NCBI GenBank assembly: GCA_029258695.1
Contig: JARIBR010000070.1
Location: 1-23,802 of the forward strand
Length of the DNA: 23,802 nt
Direction: 5' to 3'
From: Quadrisphaera sp.
Lineage (GTDB): Bacteria; Actinomycetota; Actinomycetes; Actinomycetales; Quadrisphaeraceae
Positions 1 to 11,287 of this stretch are shown piece after piece (within the stretch, counting starts at the first letter, position 1; every line of letters begins with the position of its first letter). Position numbers and translations under genes: made by a program. The notes beneath the pieces were generated by a model. The model saw only the letters and a program-made list of their open reading frames with translations. It was not told the origin of the DNA and did not search any database.

Positions 1-692
1 ACGACGGCCTCGATGTTCTCGACCGCCTGCGGCTTCTCCACCTTGGCGATGATCGGCACGGTCCGGCCCACCTCGTCCATGACGTCGTGGACGTCCTTCG
101 CGTCGTCACCGGAGCGCACGAAGGACAGCGCGACGAAGTCGACGCCCTGCGCCAGGGCCCAGCGCAGGTCGTCGGCGTCCTTGTCCGTCAGAGCCGGCAC
201 CGAGACGGCGACGCCGGGCAGGTTGATGCCCTTGTTGTTGCTCACGTCGCCCGGCACGGTGCAGCGCGCCAGCACCCGCGGACCGTCCACGGAGACCACC
301 TCGAGGCCGACGCGCCCGTCGTCGATGAGGAGCGGGTCGCCGGGGCTGACGTCACCGGGCAGGCCCGCGTACGTGGTCGAGACGAGCTCGGCGGTGCCGG
401 GGACGTCCTCGGTGGTGATGGTGATCTCGTCGCCCACCGAGAGGTGGTGGGGCCCGTCGGTGAAGCGGCCGAGGCGGATCTTCGGTCCCTGCAGGTCACC
501 GAGGATCGCCACGGCGCGCCCGGTCTCCTCGCTGGCGCGACGCACGTTGGCGTAGGACGCGGCGTGCACCTCGTGGCTGCCGTGGGAGAGGTTCAGGCGC
601 GCCACGTCCATCCCGGCGCGCACCAGCTCGAGGACCTGCTCGTAGCTGGAGACGGCAGGTCCGAGGGTGCAGACGATCTTGGCGCGGCGCAT
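1..692 (-). CDS. pyk: Pyruvate kinase, N-terminal 230 residues (partial)
   Basis: Pyruvate kinase converts phosphoenolpyruvate and ADP to pyruvate and ATP, the last step of glycolysis, in the cytoplasm. The frame opens with ATG at 692 (MRRAKIVCTLGPA) and stays open to the window edge, so the C-terminal half is missing. Visible family signatures are RLNLSHG at about residues 32-38, DLQGPKIRLG near 66-75, the B-domain hinge KGINLPG, DFVALSFVRS, and the active-site block AKVEKPQAVENIE with its lysine near residue 217. The gene follows gltD by only 22 bases. It has no Shine-Dalgarno sequence; instead a TAGGCT hexamer lies 7 bases before the ATG, so it may be transcribed on its own as a leaderless mRNA. 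Identification is secure. Confidence 0.97.
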   Translation of the reverse strand, partial: MRRAKIVCTLGPAVSSYEQVLELVRAGMDVARLNLSHGSHEVHAASYANVRRASEETGRAVAILGDLQGPKIRLGRFTDGPHHLSVGDEITITTEDVPGTAELVSTTYAGLPGDVSPGDPLLIDDGRVGLEVVSVDGPRVLARCTVPGDVSNNKGINLPGVAVSVPALTDKDADDLRWALAQGVDFVALSFVRSGDDAKDVHDVMDEVGRTVPIIAKVEKPQAVENIEAV

Positions 693-699
693 GCCCCCG

Positions 700-705
700 A
701 GCCTA
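700..705 (-). promoter_or_regulatory. Candidate leaderless -10 element of pyk
   Basis: TAGGCT fits the actinobacterial -10 pattern TANNNT and sits in the 22-base gap between gltD and pyk. Seven bases separate it from the ATG at 692, so transcription would begin at or next to the start codon. No good -35 hexamer is visible upstream in the gltD end. Confidence 0.45.
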
Positions 706-714
706 GGCGCTGCG

Positions 715-2200
<1,486 letters not shown>

Positions 2201-2208
<8 letters not shown>

Positions 2209-5200
2209 GGGTCGCCTCCAGGATCTCGTCCCACACGTCAGCGCCGTCGGGGTCGCGACCGTCCTCGCTGGCCCGGGAGCGCAGGGCGCTCACCGCGGCG
2301 TACTGCACCGGGACGACGGTGGTGAACCGCTGGGCCAGCCGGTCCTCCGCCAGCAGCGCCGCCGCGGTCGCGGACTGCGCCTGCTCCGCGTGACGGGCCA
2401 GCAGGGCCCGCAGCTCGTCGAGCGCAGCGGCGTCGGGCGGGGCGACCCGCAGGGCCCCGGAGGCGATCGCCGCCGCGTTGAGGTCGCGGGGGTCGGCGTC
2501 GAGCAGGTGCAGCACCCCGCCGGACATCCCCGCGCCGACGTTGCGCCCCGTGGGACCGAGGACGACGAGCGTGCCGCCGGTCATGTACTCCGCCGCGTGG
2601 TCACCGGCGCCCTCGACGACGATCGTCGCCCCGGAGTTGCGCACGGCCGCCCGCTCACCGACGGTGCCCGCCGCGAGGACCTCCCCCGACGTGGCGCCGT
2701 ACGCCAGCGTGTTCCCGGCGATGACGTTCTCGCTCGCCGCGAAGGGCGCCTGAGGGTGCGGGGCGAGGACGACCCGCCCCCCGGACAGGCCCTTGCCCAC
2801 GTAGTCGTTGGCGTCGCCCACCATCCGCAGGGTCAGCCCCGCGGGCAGGAAGGCTCCGAGCGACTGGCCCGCGGTCCCCGTCAGGGTGATGTCGATCGTG
2901 TCCTCGGGCAGCCCGTCGGGGCCGTGGCGCAGCGTCACCTCGTGGCCGAGCATGGTGCCGACGCTGCGGTTGACGTTGCGGACGCCGTGGCGGACGCTCA
3001 CCGGCTCGGTGGTGCCGGGCGCCGCGTCCAGCACGCGGCGCACCGAGGCCATGAGCTCGTGGTCGAGCGCGCGCTCGAGGCCGTGGTCCTGCACCGTGGT
3101 GGCGCGGCGCGGTGAGCCCGGCGCCACGTCGGCCGCGTGCAGCAGCGGGCCCAGGTCGAGGCCGGCAGCCTTCCAGTGCTCGCGGGCCCGGCGGGTGTCG
3201 AGGAGGTCCACGCGCCCCACGGCCTCGTCGAGGCTGCGCAGGCCCAGCGCCGCGAGGTGCTCGCGGACCTCCTGGGCGAGGAACTCGAAGAAGTTCACGA
3301 CGAGCTCCGGGGTGCCGGGGAAGCGGGCCCGCAGCTCGGGGTTCTGAGTGGCCACGCCCACGGGGCAGGTGTCGAGGTGGCAGACGCGCATCATGATGCA
3401 GCCGGAGACGACGAGGGGGGCGGTGGAGAACCCGTACTCCTCGGCGCCCAGGAGCGCCGCGACGATGACGTCGCGCCCGGTCTTCATCTGGCCGTCGCTC
3501 TGGACCACCACGCGCTCGCGCAGCCCGTTGAGCATGAGGGTCTGCTGGGTCTCGGCCAGGCCCAGCTCCCAGGGTCCGCCGGCGTGCTTGAGCGAGGTCA
3601 GCGGTGCCGCCCCTGTCCCCCCGTCGTGCCCGGAGACGAGGATCACGTCGGCGTGGGCCTTCGCCACACCTGCGGCGATGGTCCCGACACCGCTCTCCGC
3701 GACGAGCTTGACGTGCACCCGGGCGCTCGGGTTGGCGTTCTTGAGGTCGTGGACCAGCTGGGCGAGGTCCTCGATGGAGTAGATGTCGTGGTGGGGCGGC
3801 GGGCTGATCAGCCCGACGCCGGGCGTGGAACCGCGGGTGCGCGCGATGGCCGGGTAGACCTTGGGGCCGGGGAGCTGTCCGCCCTCGCCGGGCTTCGCGC
3901 CCTGCGCCATCTTGATCTGCAGGTCGGTGGCGTGCGTGAGGTAGGCGCTGGTGACCCCGAACCGGCCCGAGGCGACCTGCTTGACCGCGCTGCGGCGCTC
4001 CGGGTCCAGGAGCCGCTCGACGTCCTCCCCGCCCTCACCGGTGTTGGACCTCGCCCCGAGGCGGTTCATCGCGATCGCCAGGGTCTCGTGGGCCTCCGCC
4101 GAGATGGACCCGTAGCTCATCGCCCCGGTGGAGAACCTCTTGACGATCTCGCTGGCGGGCTCCACCTCGTCGAGGGGGATCGGCGTGGGCGTGCCGGCGC
4201 GCCCGGCGGCGCCCAGGGCCGCGTCAGCCGCCGGCGCCCGGTCCACCGCGGGGTCCACGTCCGGGTCCACGTCCGAGTCCGCCGCGGGGTGCGGGTCGAC
4301 GCCCGGCACCGTGAACAGCCCCCGGAGCGTCATGAGGCGCTCGCTCTGGTCGTCGACCCGGGCCGTGTACTGGCGGAACACGTCGTAGCGCCCGGCGCGC
4401 GTGGCGTGCTGCAGCCGGAAGACCGTCTCGGGGTCGAACAGGTGCGGCTCCCCCTCCCGGCGCCACGAGTACTCCCCGCCGACGGCCAGGCGGCGGTGCG
4501 GCTGGCCCTGCCCGTCCAGCGGGTAGGCGTCGGCGTGGCGGCGGGCGACCTCCTCGGCGATCACGTCGAGGCCGACGCCGCCCAGCGGGGAGACGGTCCC
4601 GGTGAACCAGCGGTCCACGAGCTCGTGGGCCAGCCCGATGGCCTCGAAGATCTGGGCGCCCCGGTAGGACGCGACCGTGGAGACGCCCATCTTCGACATG
4701 ACCTTCAGCACCCCCTTGCCGAGCGCCGTGATGAGGTTCGCGACGGCCTGCTCGCCGGTGACGCCCTCGATCGCCCGCGAGCGCACGAGGTCCTCGACGG
4801 ACTCCATCGCCAGGTAGGGGTTGACCACGGCGGCGCCGTAGCCGATGAGCAGCGCGACGTGGTGGACCTCGCGCACGTCGCCAGCCTCGACCACGAGCCC
4901 CACCTGGGTGCGCTTCTTGGTGCGGACCAGGTGGTGGTGGACGGCCGAGGTGAGGAGCAGCGACGGGATCGGGGCGGAGAGCACGTCGGACTCGCGGTCG
5001 GAGAGCACGACGAAGCGCGCCCCGGCCTCGATGGCCGCGGAGACCTCGACGCAGATCTCCCGCAGGCGTCGCTCGAGGGCCTCGCCGCCGCCGACCACCG
5101 GGTACAGGGCCCGGACCGTCGCGGACGCGAAGTGCGGGTGGGCGCCGTCGGCGTCCACGTGGACGATCTTGGCGAGGGCGTCGTTGTCGATGACGGGGAA

Positions 5201-6958
5201 GGGGACCACGAGCTGGCGGGCGTGCTCCGGCGTCTCGTCGAGCAGCGCGCCCTCGGGACCCATCGCCACGGCCAGCGACGTCACGACCTCCTCGCGGATC
5301 GCGTCCAGCGGGGGGTTCGTGACCTGGGCGAAGACCTGCGTGAAGTAGTCGAACAGCAGCCGCGGGCGGGTGGAGAGCACGGCGAGGGGGGTGTCGGTGC
5401 CCATGGACCCGACGGGCTCGGCGGCGGCGCGCGCCATGGGCGCGAGGATCAGGCGCAGCTCCTCCTCGGTGTAGCCGAAGGTCTGCTGGCGTCGGGTCAC
5501 CGAGGAGCGCGTGTGCAGGACGTGCTCGCGCTCGGGCAGCTCCGCGAGGTGGACCACGTGGTCCGCCAGCCACCGCGCGTACGGCTGCTGCGCCGCGAGC
5601 TCGCCCTTGACCTCCTCGTCGGGGACGATCCGCCCGGGCCGGGGGTGCTCCTGCGTGCCGCGCCCGCCGCTGGTCTCGACGAGGAACATCCGGCCCGGGC
5701 GCAGCCTGCCCTTGGCGACCACGCGCGACGGCTCCACGTCGAGCACGCCGGCCTCGGAGGCCAGGACGACGAGCCCGGCGTCGGTCACCCACCACCGGGA
5801 GGGCCGCAGGCCGTTGCGGTCCAGCACCGCGCCGACCACCGAGCCGTCGGTGAAGGTCACGCACGCCGGGCCGTCCCAGGGCTCCATGGTCATCGCGTGG
5901 TACTCGTAGAAGGCCCGCCGGGCGGGGTCCATCGTGGCGTGGTTCTCCCAGGCCTCCGGGATCATCATGAGGACGGCGTGCGGCAGCGAGCGCCCCCCGA
6001 GGTGGAGGAGCTCGAGCACCTCGTCGAAGCTCGCGGAGTCCGAGGCTCCCGGCGTGCACACCGGCGTCAGGCGAGACAGGTCGCCGGGGATCACGTCGCT
6101 GACCAGGTCCGACTCGCGCGTGGCCATCCAGTTGCGGTTGCCCCGGGCGGTGTTGATCTCCCCGTTGTGGGCGATGAAGCGGAAGGGGTGGGCGAGCGGC
6201 CAGGACGGGAAGGTGTTCGTCGAGAACCGGGAGTGGACGATCGCCAGCTCGGTGGTCATCTCCGGGTGGGAGAGGTCGGGGTAGAACGCCTCGAGCTGTC
6301 CGGTGGTGAGCATGCCCTTGTAGACCAGGGTGCGGGCCGAGAGCGAGGCGACGTAGACGCCGAGCTCGCGCTCGACGCGCTTGCGCAGCGGGTACGCCCG
6401 CCGGTCCAGGTCCAGCCCGGTGATCGCCTGATCGCCGGCCGGGTCGCCGGCGACGAAGAGCTGGCGGAAGCGGGGCATGCACGCGGCAGCGCCGGCGCCG
6501 ACGAGACCCGCGGTGGTGGGCACCTCGCGCCAGCCGAGGACGACCAGGCCCTCGGACTCGGCGATGGCCTCGACGCCGGCGCGCGCGCGGGCCTCCTCGG
6601 CGTCGTCGTCGGGGAGGAACGCGCACCCCACGGCGTAGGCGCCCGCCGCCGGGAGGCCGCCGTCGAGGTCGTCGGCGGCCACCGCCCGCAGGAAGGCGTC
6701 GGGGACCTGGAGCAGGATCCCGGCGCCGTCACCGGTGCTCGGCTCGGCGCCCACGGCGCCGCGGTGGTCGAGGTTGCGCAGCGCGGTGAGCGCCGCGGCG
6801 ACGATGTCGTGGCCGGGATAGCCGCGCAGCGTGGTGACCATGGCGACGCCGCAGGCGTCGTGCTCGGCCGCTGCGCGGTAGAGGCCCTGGTCGGCGGGGA
6901 CGTGCGGAGGGGAGGGGTTCACGGGCAACCGATCTCGCGTGGTGCGGCGACCGCGCAC
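2201..6958 (-). CDS. gltB: Glutamate synthase large subunit
   Basis: The large subunit hydrolyses glutamine and channels the ammonia to 2-oxoglutarate on FMN, producing glutamate. Domains in order are a class II glutamine amidotransferase with nucleophile Cys36 in HDACGVAM and the [14 protein letters not shown] loop near 264; a central domain; the FMN-binding synthase domain with [11 protein letters not shown] near 1108; the 3Fe-4S cysteines C1187, C1193 and C1198 (C-x5-C-x4-C); and a C-terminal glycine-rich beta-helix. The start is uncertain: GTG at 6958 gives 1585 residues, whereas GTG at 6922 gives 1573 and a more family-like N-terminus ([15 protein letters not shown]). Neither has a strong Shine-Dalgarno; a weak GAG lies about 11 bases before 6922. 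Residue numbers here use 6958. An Asp/Val/Pro repeat linker occurs near 885-925. The gene is 27 bases after lgt and overlaps gltD. Confidence 0.97.
4242..4285 (-). repeat. Short in-frame repeats encoding an Asp-Pro-rich linker in gltB
   Basis: Near-identical GTCCACG/GTCCGGG blocks (plus-strand reading) repeat with a step of about 12 bases. On the coding strand they give [13 protein letters not shown], a low-complexity stretch between the central and FMN domains, followed by an Ala-rich run. It is probably a flexible insertion without catalytic role. Confidence 0.6.
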
Positions 6959-6982
6959 CAGGACGTCTCGCGCGGCAGGGCG

Positions 6983-7011
6983 AACCTACCTCCCGTCGGC
7001 GGTGGTGTCGG
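6983..7011 (-). promoter_or_regulatory. Candidate promoter of gltBD inside the end of lgt
   Basis: On the minus strand, CCGACA (7011-7006, four of six matches to TTGACA) is followed after 17 bases by TAGGTT (6988-6983, fits TANNNT). The -10 hexamer begins with the TAG stop codon of lgt. Transcription would begin near 6976, leaving about 18 bases before GTG 6958 or 54 before GTG 6922. It would let gltBD be expressed apart from the trp-lgt operon. Confidence 0.35.
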
Positions 7012-7918
7012 TCGTCGCGGAGGTGTCCGTCGTCACGGTCTCCCCCGTCGGCTCCGTCGTCCCCGCGAGCTCCTCGCGGGCGGCCACCCCGGCGGAGGTG
7101 AGCACCTCGTCCTCCCTGCCGCGGCGCGAGAGCACCATGCCGACGACGCCGACCGCGAAGAGCAGGACCGAGGTCCACACGTTGAGGCGCAGCCCGAGCA
7201 CGCGCTCGGCGGGGTCGATGCGCAGGGCCTCGATCCACACCCGTCCCAGCGTGTAGAGGACGACGTAGCCCCAGAAGACGCGGCCGTGACCCTGGCGCGT
7301 GCGGGCGTCCCACCACATCAGCAGGGCGGCCGCGGCGAAGACCCAGAGCATCTCGTAGAGGAACGTGGGGTGGAAGGTCTCCTCCCCCGCGAACCCGTCG
7401 GGGCGGAAGCGGGGGTCGATCTCCAGGCCCCAGGGCAGCGAGGTCGGGGCGCCGAAGAGCTCCTGGTTGACGTAGTTCCCGAGGCGCCCGATGCCCTGGG
7501 CGATGAGCAGGCCCGGAGCGACGGCGTCGGCGAAGGGAGCCAGCTTCATGCCCGCGCGCCGGCACCCGATCCAGGCGCCGACGGCGCCGAGCGCCACACC
7601 GCCCCAGATCCCGAGGCCGCCATTCCAGATGTAGAGGGCGCGGATCGGCTCGCCCTGGGGGCCGAAGTAGGCGTCCGGGGAGGAGAAGACGTGGTAGAGC
7701 CGGGCCCCGACGATGCCGAAGGGCACAGCCCACAGCACCACGTCGAGCACCTGGCCCGGCAGCCCGCCGCGGGCCACCCAGCGGCGCTCGGTGAGCCACG
7801 TGGCCACGACGATGCCCGCGACGATGCACAGCGCGTAGAGGTGGATGGTCAGCGGACCGACGCTGAAGGACGACCACGACGGCGGCGGGCTGGGGATGGA
7901 GAGCAGCACGGCGCTCAC
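6986..7918 (-). CDS. lgt: Prolipoprotein diacylglyceryl transferase
   Basis: Lgt is an integral membrane enzyme that transfers a diacylglyceryl group from phosphatidylglycerol to the lipobox cysteine of prelipoproteins, the first step of lipoprotein maturation. The 310-residue product has about seven hydrophobic segments and the Lgt signature GRLGNYVNQELFG at residues 144-156. It also has ARLYH near 72-76, HPTFLYEMLW near 183-192 and GRVWIEALRID near 225-235, all conserved regions of the family. The C-terminal 45 residues are a Thr/Glu-rich cytoplasmic tail beyond the last membrane segment. The start GTG at 7918 shares a GTGA overlap with the trpA stop, so an upstream extension inside trpA is not credible. 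The lgt-after-trpA order is common in Actinobacteria. Confidence 0.97.
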   Translation of the reverse strand: MSAVLLSIPSPPPSWSSFSVGPLTIHLYALCIVAGIVVATWLTERRWVARGGLPGQVLDVVLWAVPFGIVGARLYHVFSSPDAYFGPQGEPIRALYIWNGGLGIWGGVALGAVGAWIGCRRAGMKLAPFADAVAPGLLIAQGIGRLGNYVNQELFGAPTSLPWGLEIDPRFRPDGFAGEETFHPTFLYEMLWVFAAAALLMWWDARTRQGHGRVFWGYVVLYTLGRVWIEALRIDPAERVLGLRLNVWTSVLLFAVGVVGMVLSRRGREDEVLTSAGVAAREELAGTTEPTGETVTTDTSATTDTTADGR

Positions 7919-8883
7919 CGGGCGCCGTCCTCTCCGGGAGGCGGTCCGGTGGACGAGGATCGCGCGGCGGCGGATCCGCCGGCTGCGCCGTCCCCACCGC
8001 GGGGGGCGGCGCTCCTCACGCCGGCGGCCAGCTCGCCGGCCACGCGCTCGAGCTCGCGGGGTCCGCCGTCCTCCAGGGCGCGGACCAGCGCCGAGCCGAC
8101 GATGACGCCGTCCGCGTAGGAGGCGACCTCGCCGGCCTGCTCGGCGGTGGAGACGCCCAGGCCGACGCAGACCCGCTCGGCCCCGGCCGCGCGGGTGCGG
8201 GCCACGAGGGCATCGGCCCCGGCGCCGACGGCGGCGCGCACGCCGGTGACGCCCATCGTGGACGCCGCGTACGTCCACCCGCGGCACGCCGTCGCCGTGG
8301 AGGCGAGGCGCTCGGGCGTGGACGACGGCGCGACGAGGAAGACCCGCTCCAGGTCGTGGTGGTCCGAGGCCGCGAGCCAGTCGTCGGCCTCGTCGGGCAC
8401 GAGGTCCGGGGTGATCAAACCGGCGCCCCCCGCCGCGGCGAGGTCGCGGGCGAAGGCGTCGACGCCGTAGGAGAGCACCGGCGCCCAGTAGCTCATCACC
8501 AGGACGGGGGCCGCGCGCGAGGCGTCCTCGGCGTCCGCGCCGGCGCGCAGGGCCTCGACGGAGGCCAGCAGGTCGCGCACCCTGATCCCGCCGCGCAGCG
8601 CCACGTCGGCGGCGCGCTGGATCAGCGGGCCGTCCATCACCGGGTCGGAGTAGGGCATGCCCAGCTCAACGACGTCCACCCCGCCGGCGACCATCGCGCG
8701 GACGGCCTCCACGGAGGCGGCCACGTCGGGGAAGCCGCACGGCAGGTAGCCCACCAGCGCGGCACGGCCGGCGGCCGCCGCGGCGTCGAGGACCGCAGCG
8801 CTGGAGGTGGCAGCGCCCACGGCGCTCCCCGCGTCCGCGCGGGGAGCAGCGCTCCCGTCGAGGGCCGGCGCCGCGGCGCTCAC
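7915..8883 (-). CDS. trpA: Tryptophan synthase alpha subunit
   Basis: TrpA cleaves indole-3-glycerol phosphate to indole and glyceraldehyde-3-phosphate and passes indole to TrpB through a tunnel. The TIM-barrel protein is 322 residues. It has GYLPCGFPD near residues 45-53 and [16 protein letters not shown], which carries the two catalytic acids E73 and D84 with the expected 11-residue spacing. Later barrel motifs include the phosphate-binding GLGVST and GVIVGSALV. About 30 extra N-terminal residues and a Gly/Ser/Pro-rich tail of about 35 are low-complexity extensions. The start GTG at 8883 forms a GTGA overlap with trpB; an in-frame GTG at 8886 is an equally close alternative. GGGGAG lies 7-8 bases before 8883. 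Operon with trpC, trpB and lgt. Confidence 0.96.
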   Translation of the reverse strand: MSAAAPALDGSAAPRADAGSAVGAATSSAAVLDAAAAAGRAALVGYLPCGFPDVAASVEAVRAMVAGGVDVVELGMPYSDPVMDGPLIQRAADVALRGGIRVRDLLASVEALRAGADAEDASRAAPVLVMSYWAPVLSYGVDAFARDLAAAGGAGLITPDLVPDEADDWLAASDHHDLERVFLVAPSSTPERLASTATACRGWTYAASTMGVTGVRAAVGAGADALVARTRAAGAERVCVGLGVSTAEQAGEVASYADGVIVGSALVRALEDGGPRELERVAGELAAGVRSAAPRGGDGAAGGSAAARSSSTGPPPGEDGAR

Positions 8884-10205
8884 CACCCGCTCCCCTCGGT
8901 CTCGTCGACGGGGGCGGCCATGCGCTCCGCCTCGGAGGCGACGAGGTCGGCCTCGGCGACCACGCCGAACCAGCGCGCCGCGGTGTCGACGTCCTTGTCG
9001 CCGCGCCCCGAGCAGTTCACGAGGACCACGGCGTCCGGCGCCAGGTCAGCGGCCGCGCGCAGGGCGCCCGCGAGGCCGTGGGCCGTCTCGATCGCGGGGA
9101 TGATGCCCTCGGTGGTGCACAGCACGCGGAAGGCGTCCATCGCCTCCGCGTCGGTCACCGGCTCGTAGCGGGCCCGCCCGGTCGAGGCGAGGTAGGCGTG
9201 CTCGGGCCCGACCCCGGGGTAGTCCAGCCCGGCGGAGATGGAGTGGCTGTCCAGGGTCTGGCCGTCCTCGTCCTGCAGGACGTAGGAGCGGGAGCCGTGG
9301 AGCACGCCCGCCGCGCCGCCGGCGATCGCCGCGGCGTGGCGCCCGGTCTCGATGCCGTCGCCGGCGGCCTCGAGGCCGAGCAGGTCCACGCCCTCGTCGT
9401 CGAGGAAGGCGTGGAAGATGCCGATGGCGTTGGAGCCGCCGCCGACGCAGGCGGCCACGACGTCCGGCAGGGCGCCGGTCAGCTCGAGCACCTGGGCCCT
9501 GGCCTCGACGCCGATGACGCGGTGGAAGTCACGGACCATGGCCGGGAACGGGTGCGGGCCCGCCACGGTGCCGAGGACGTAGTGGGTGTCGTCGACGCTG
9601 GCCACCCAGTCGCGCAGGGACTCGTTGAGCGCGTCCTTGAGCGTGCGCGTCCCCGTGGTCACGGGCACCACCTCGGCGCCCAGCAGGCGCATGCGGGCGA
9701 CGTTGAGCGCCTGGCGGCGGGTGTCCTCCTCGCCCATGTACACGGTGCACGTCAGGCCCATGAGCGCCGCCGCGGTGGCCGCAGCCACCCCGTGCTGACC
9801 GGCACCGGTCTCGGCGATGATGCGGCTCTTGCCCATGCGCTTCGTGAGCAGCGCCTGGCCGAGCACGTTGTTGATCTTGTGGGACCCCGTGTGGTTGAGG
9901 TCCTCGCGCTTGAGGATGATCCGCGCACCACCGGCGTGGGCGGCGAAGCGCGGCACCTCGGTGATGATCGACGGGCGGCCGGTGTACGTGGCGTGCAGCC
10001 GCGCCAGCTCACCCGTGAACGCCGGGTCGGCGGACGCGGAGAGGTACTCCCGCTCCAGCTGGTCGAGGGCGGCGATGAGCGCCTCGGGCACGAAGCGCCC
10101 GCCGAACTCGCCGAAGTACGGCCCGCGGTCCCCGACGGGGCCCTCTCCCGGACCGGCGTCGAGGGGCGGCACGCCGCCGGTGGTGGGTTCGGTGGTCGCG
10201 GTCAC
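8880..10205 (-). CDS. trpB: Tryptophan synthase beta subunit
   Basis: TrpB is the PLP-dependent subunit that joins indole and L-serine to make tryptophan. The 441-residue product has the PLP lysine K110 in [11 protein letters not shown], the ammonium/substrate loop [12 protein letters not shown], the phosphate-binding glycine-rich loop [10 protein letters not shown] at about 253-262, and the C-terminal NCSGRGDKD. An N-terminal extension of about 25 residues precedes the conserved [15 protein letters not shown] block. The start GTG at 10205 overlaps the trpC stop by GTGA and the stop overlaps trpA in the same way, so trpC, trpB and trpA are probably translated as a coupled set. Confidence 0.98.
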   Translation of the reverse strand: MTATTEPTTGGVPPLDAGPGEGPVGDRGPYFGEFGGRFVPEALIAALDQLEREYLSASADPAFTGELARLHATYTGRPSIITEVPRFAAHAGGARIILKREDLNHTGSHKINNVLGQALLTKRMGKSRIIAETGAGQHGVAAATAAALMGLTCTVYMGEEDTRRQALNVARMRLLGAEVVPVTTGTRTLKDALNESLRDWVASVDDTHYVLGTVAGPHPFPAMVRDFHRVIGVEARAQVLELTGALPDVVAACVGGGSNAIGIFHAFLDDEGVDLLGLEAAGDGIETGRHAAAIAGGAAGVLHGSRSYVLQDEDGQTLDSHSISAGLDYPGVGPEHAYLASTGRARYEPVTDAEAMDAFRVLCTTEGIIPAIETAHGLAGALRAAADLAPDAVVLVNCSGRGDKDVDTAARWFGVVAEADLVASEAERMAAPVDETEGSGW

Positions 10206-11068
10206 GGGGTGTTGCCCTTCGGGGAGGGATCGGTGGTGCCGCTCGCCGGGTGACGTTGGCGCAGCGACGGGTGGGAGCCGGCCGCCACGAGCTCGGCGAG
10301 CAGCGACCTGGGGTCCTCCGCGGTGACGAGCGCCTCACCCACGAGCACCGCGTCCGCGCCGGCGCGCGCGTGCTCGACGACGTCGCGCGGGCCGCGGACC
10401 CCGGACTCGGCCACGCGCACCACCGAGTCGGGGATGAGCTGGGCGCAGCGGGCGAAGGCCTCGCGGTCGATCTCCAGCGTGCGCAGGTCACGGGCGTTGA
10501 CGCCGATGACCCTGGCCTCGGCGTCGAGGGCGCGGTCGACCTCCTCGGGGCCGTGGACCTCGACCAGCGCCGTCATGCCGAGGGAGTGCACCCGCTCCAC
10601 GAGGGAGACGAGCGCGTTCTGCTCCAGGGCCGCGACGATGAGCAGGACGAGGTCGGCGCCGGCCGCTCGCGCCTCCCACACCTGGTAGCTGCTGACCACG
10701 AAGTCCTTGCGCAGGACGGGCACGTCCACCGCGCCCCTCACGGCGGCGAGGTCGGCGAGGCTGCCGCCGAAGCGGCGCTCCTCGGTGAGCACCGAGACCA
10801 CGGCCGCTCCGCTGCTCTCGTAGGTGGCGGCCAGCGCGGCCGGGTCGGCGATGGACGCCAGCGCGCCGCGCGACGGTGAGGAGCGCTTGACCTCGGCGAT
10901 GACGCTCACCCGGCCCGCGTCCTCCCCCGTCGCGCGCAGGGCGTTCACCGCGTGGCGCGCCGACGGGGCGTCGCGCGCGACGGCCTTGAGGTCGTCGAGG
11001 CTCCGCTCGGCCTGGCGTCTGGCCAGGTCGGCGCGCACACCGACCAGGATGTCGTCGAGCACGCTCAC
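10202..11068 (-). CDS. trpC: Indole-3-glycerol phosphate synthase
   Basis: TrpC closes and decarboxylates the anthranilate-derived ribulotide (CdRP) to indole-3-glycerol phosphate, the substrate of TrpA. The 288-residue single-domain TIM barrel shows K61 in [13 protein letters not shown]121 in PVLRKDF, E170 in ALVEVH, N191 in IGVNARDL, and E221-S222 in VAESGV, all expected active-site residues. It is not fused to TrpF. The start GTG at 11068 ([15 protein letters not shown]) is chosen because it begins the conserved domain and is preceded by GGAGG and AGGGG within 20 bases; the longer open frame upstream is low complexity. It leads the trpC-trpB-trpA-lgt group and has a structured leader. Confidence 0.96.
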   Translation of the reverse strand: MSVLDDILVGVRADLARRQAERSLDDLKAVARDAPSARHAVNALRATGEDAGRVSVIAEVKRSSPSRGALASIADPAALAATYESSGAAVVSVLTEERRFGGSLADLAAVRGAVDVPVLRKDFVVSSYQVWEARAAGADLVLLIVAALEQNALVSLVERVHSLGMTALVEVHGPEEVDRALDAEARVIGVNARDLRTLEIDREAFARCAQLIPDSVVRVAESGVRGPRDVVEHARAGADAVLVGEALVTAEDPRSLLAELVAAGSHPSLRQRHPASGTTDPSPKGNTP

Positions 11069-11087
11069 GCGGTCACCCCTGTCCTCC

Positions 11088-11121
11088 CGGCCGGTGGGCA
11101 CCGGCCGCCGATCGCGCGGCC
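11088..11121 (-). promoter_or_regulatory. Two overlapping hairpins upstream of the trpC ribosome binding site
   Basis: Hairpin B (11088-11107) has perfect 9-base arms around a 2-base centre (about 7-8 bp as RNA). Hairpin A (11103-11121) pairs GGCCGC with GCGGCC over a 7-base loop. They share 11103-11107 and so cannot form together. The GGAGG of trpC begins immediately after hairpin B. This could be an attenuator-like switch, a mask for translation, or a dyad operator. GC-rich DNA makes chance hairpins common. Confidence 0.3.
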
Positions 11122-11171
11122 GACCACCCGGCCCGTGGGGGGCTCGGCGGCGCGCCTGCCGCGGCTGTCCG

Positions 11172-11190
11172 GCCCGCCGTGGCGGCGGGC
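11172..11190. repeat. Perfect 8-3-8 inverted repeat in the trpC leader region
   Basis: GCCCGCCG and CGGCGGGC flank a 3-base centre (TGG on the plus strand). The repeat lies about 105-120 bases upstream of trpC and about 13 bases downstream of the candidate TACCCT hexamer, where an operator or a 5' RNA hairpin could sit. Confidence 0.4.
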
Positions 11191-11274
11191 ACCTTCTCCG
11201 CGAGGGTAGTCCCGCTCCCGAGCGACGCCGAGCGCCACGGGGGTCGAGGCGAGGGCGCCGGACAGGACGCTCGT

Positions 11275-11280
11275 TACCGT
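11275..11280 (+). promoter_or_regulatory. Candidate leaderless -10 element of the DUF4190 gene
   Basis: TACCGT (TANNNT) ends 7 bases before the ATG at 11288, placing the transcription start at the start codon. No Shine-Dalgarno sequence is present. The -35 region is not recognisable. Confidence 0.4.
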
Positions 11281-11287
11281 GGGCGTC

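Larger units (their letters stand above)
11069..11287. promoter_or_regulatory. Divergent intergenic region between trpC and the DUF4190 gene
   Basis: This 219-base gap is the longest in the window and must hold promoters for both flanking genes. For trpC the only TANNNT hexamer on the minus strand is TACCCT (11208-11203), with a poor -35, giving a leader of about 130 bases. For the plus-strand gene TACCGT lies at 11275-11280. Two strong inverted repeats (11088-11107 and 11172-11190) and an overlapping alternative hairpin (11103-11121) are present. No short frame rich in tryptophan codons was found, so classical ribosome-stalling attenuation is not supported. Confidence 0.5.

Noticed and set aside
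3137..8119. A 1660-codon open frame on the plus strand antisense to gltB, lgt and trpA
   Set aside because: It is a by-product of extreme GC bias in the codons of the minus-strand genes. Its product is Arg/Gly/Val/His-rich with no domain, while the opposite strand encodes canonical enzymes.
7919..8287. Upstream extension of lgt
   Set aside because: It lies within trpA in another frame and is Arg-rich; the GTGA overlap at 7915-7918 fixes the start.
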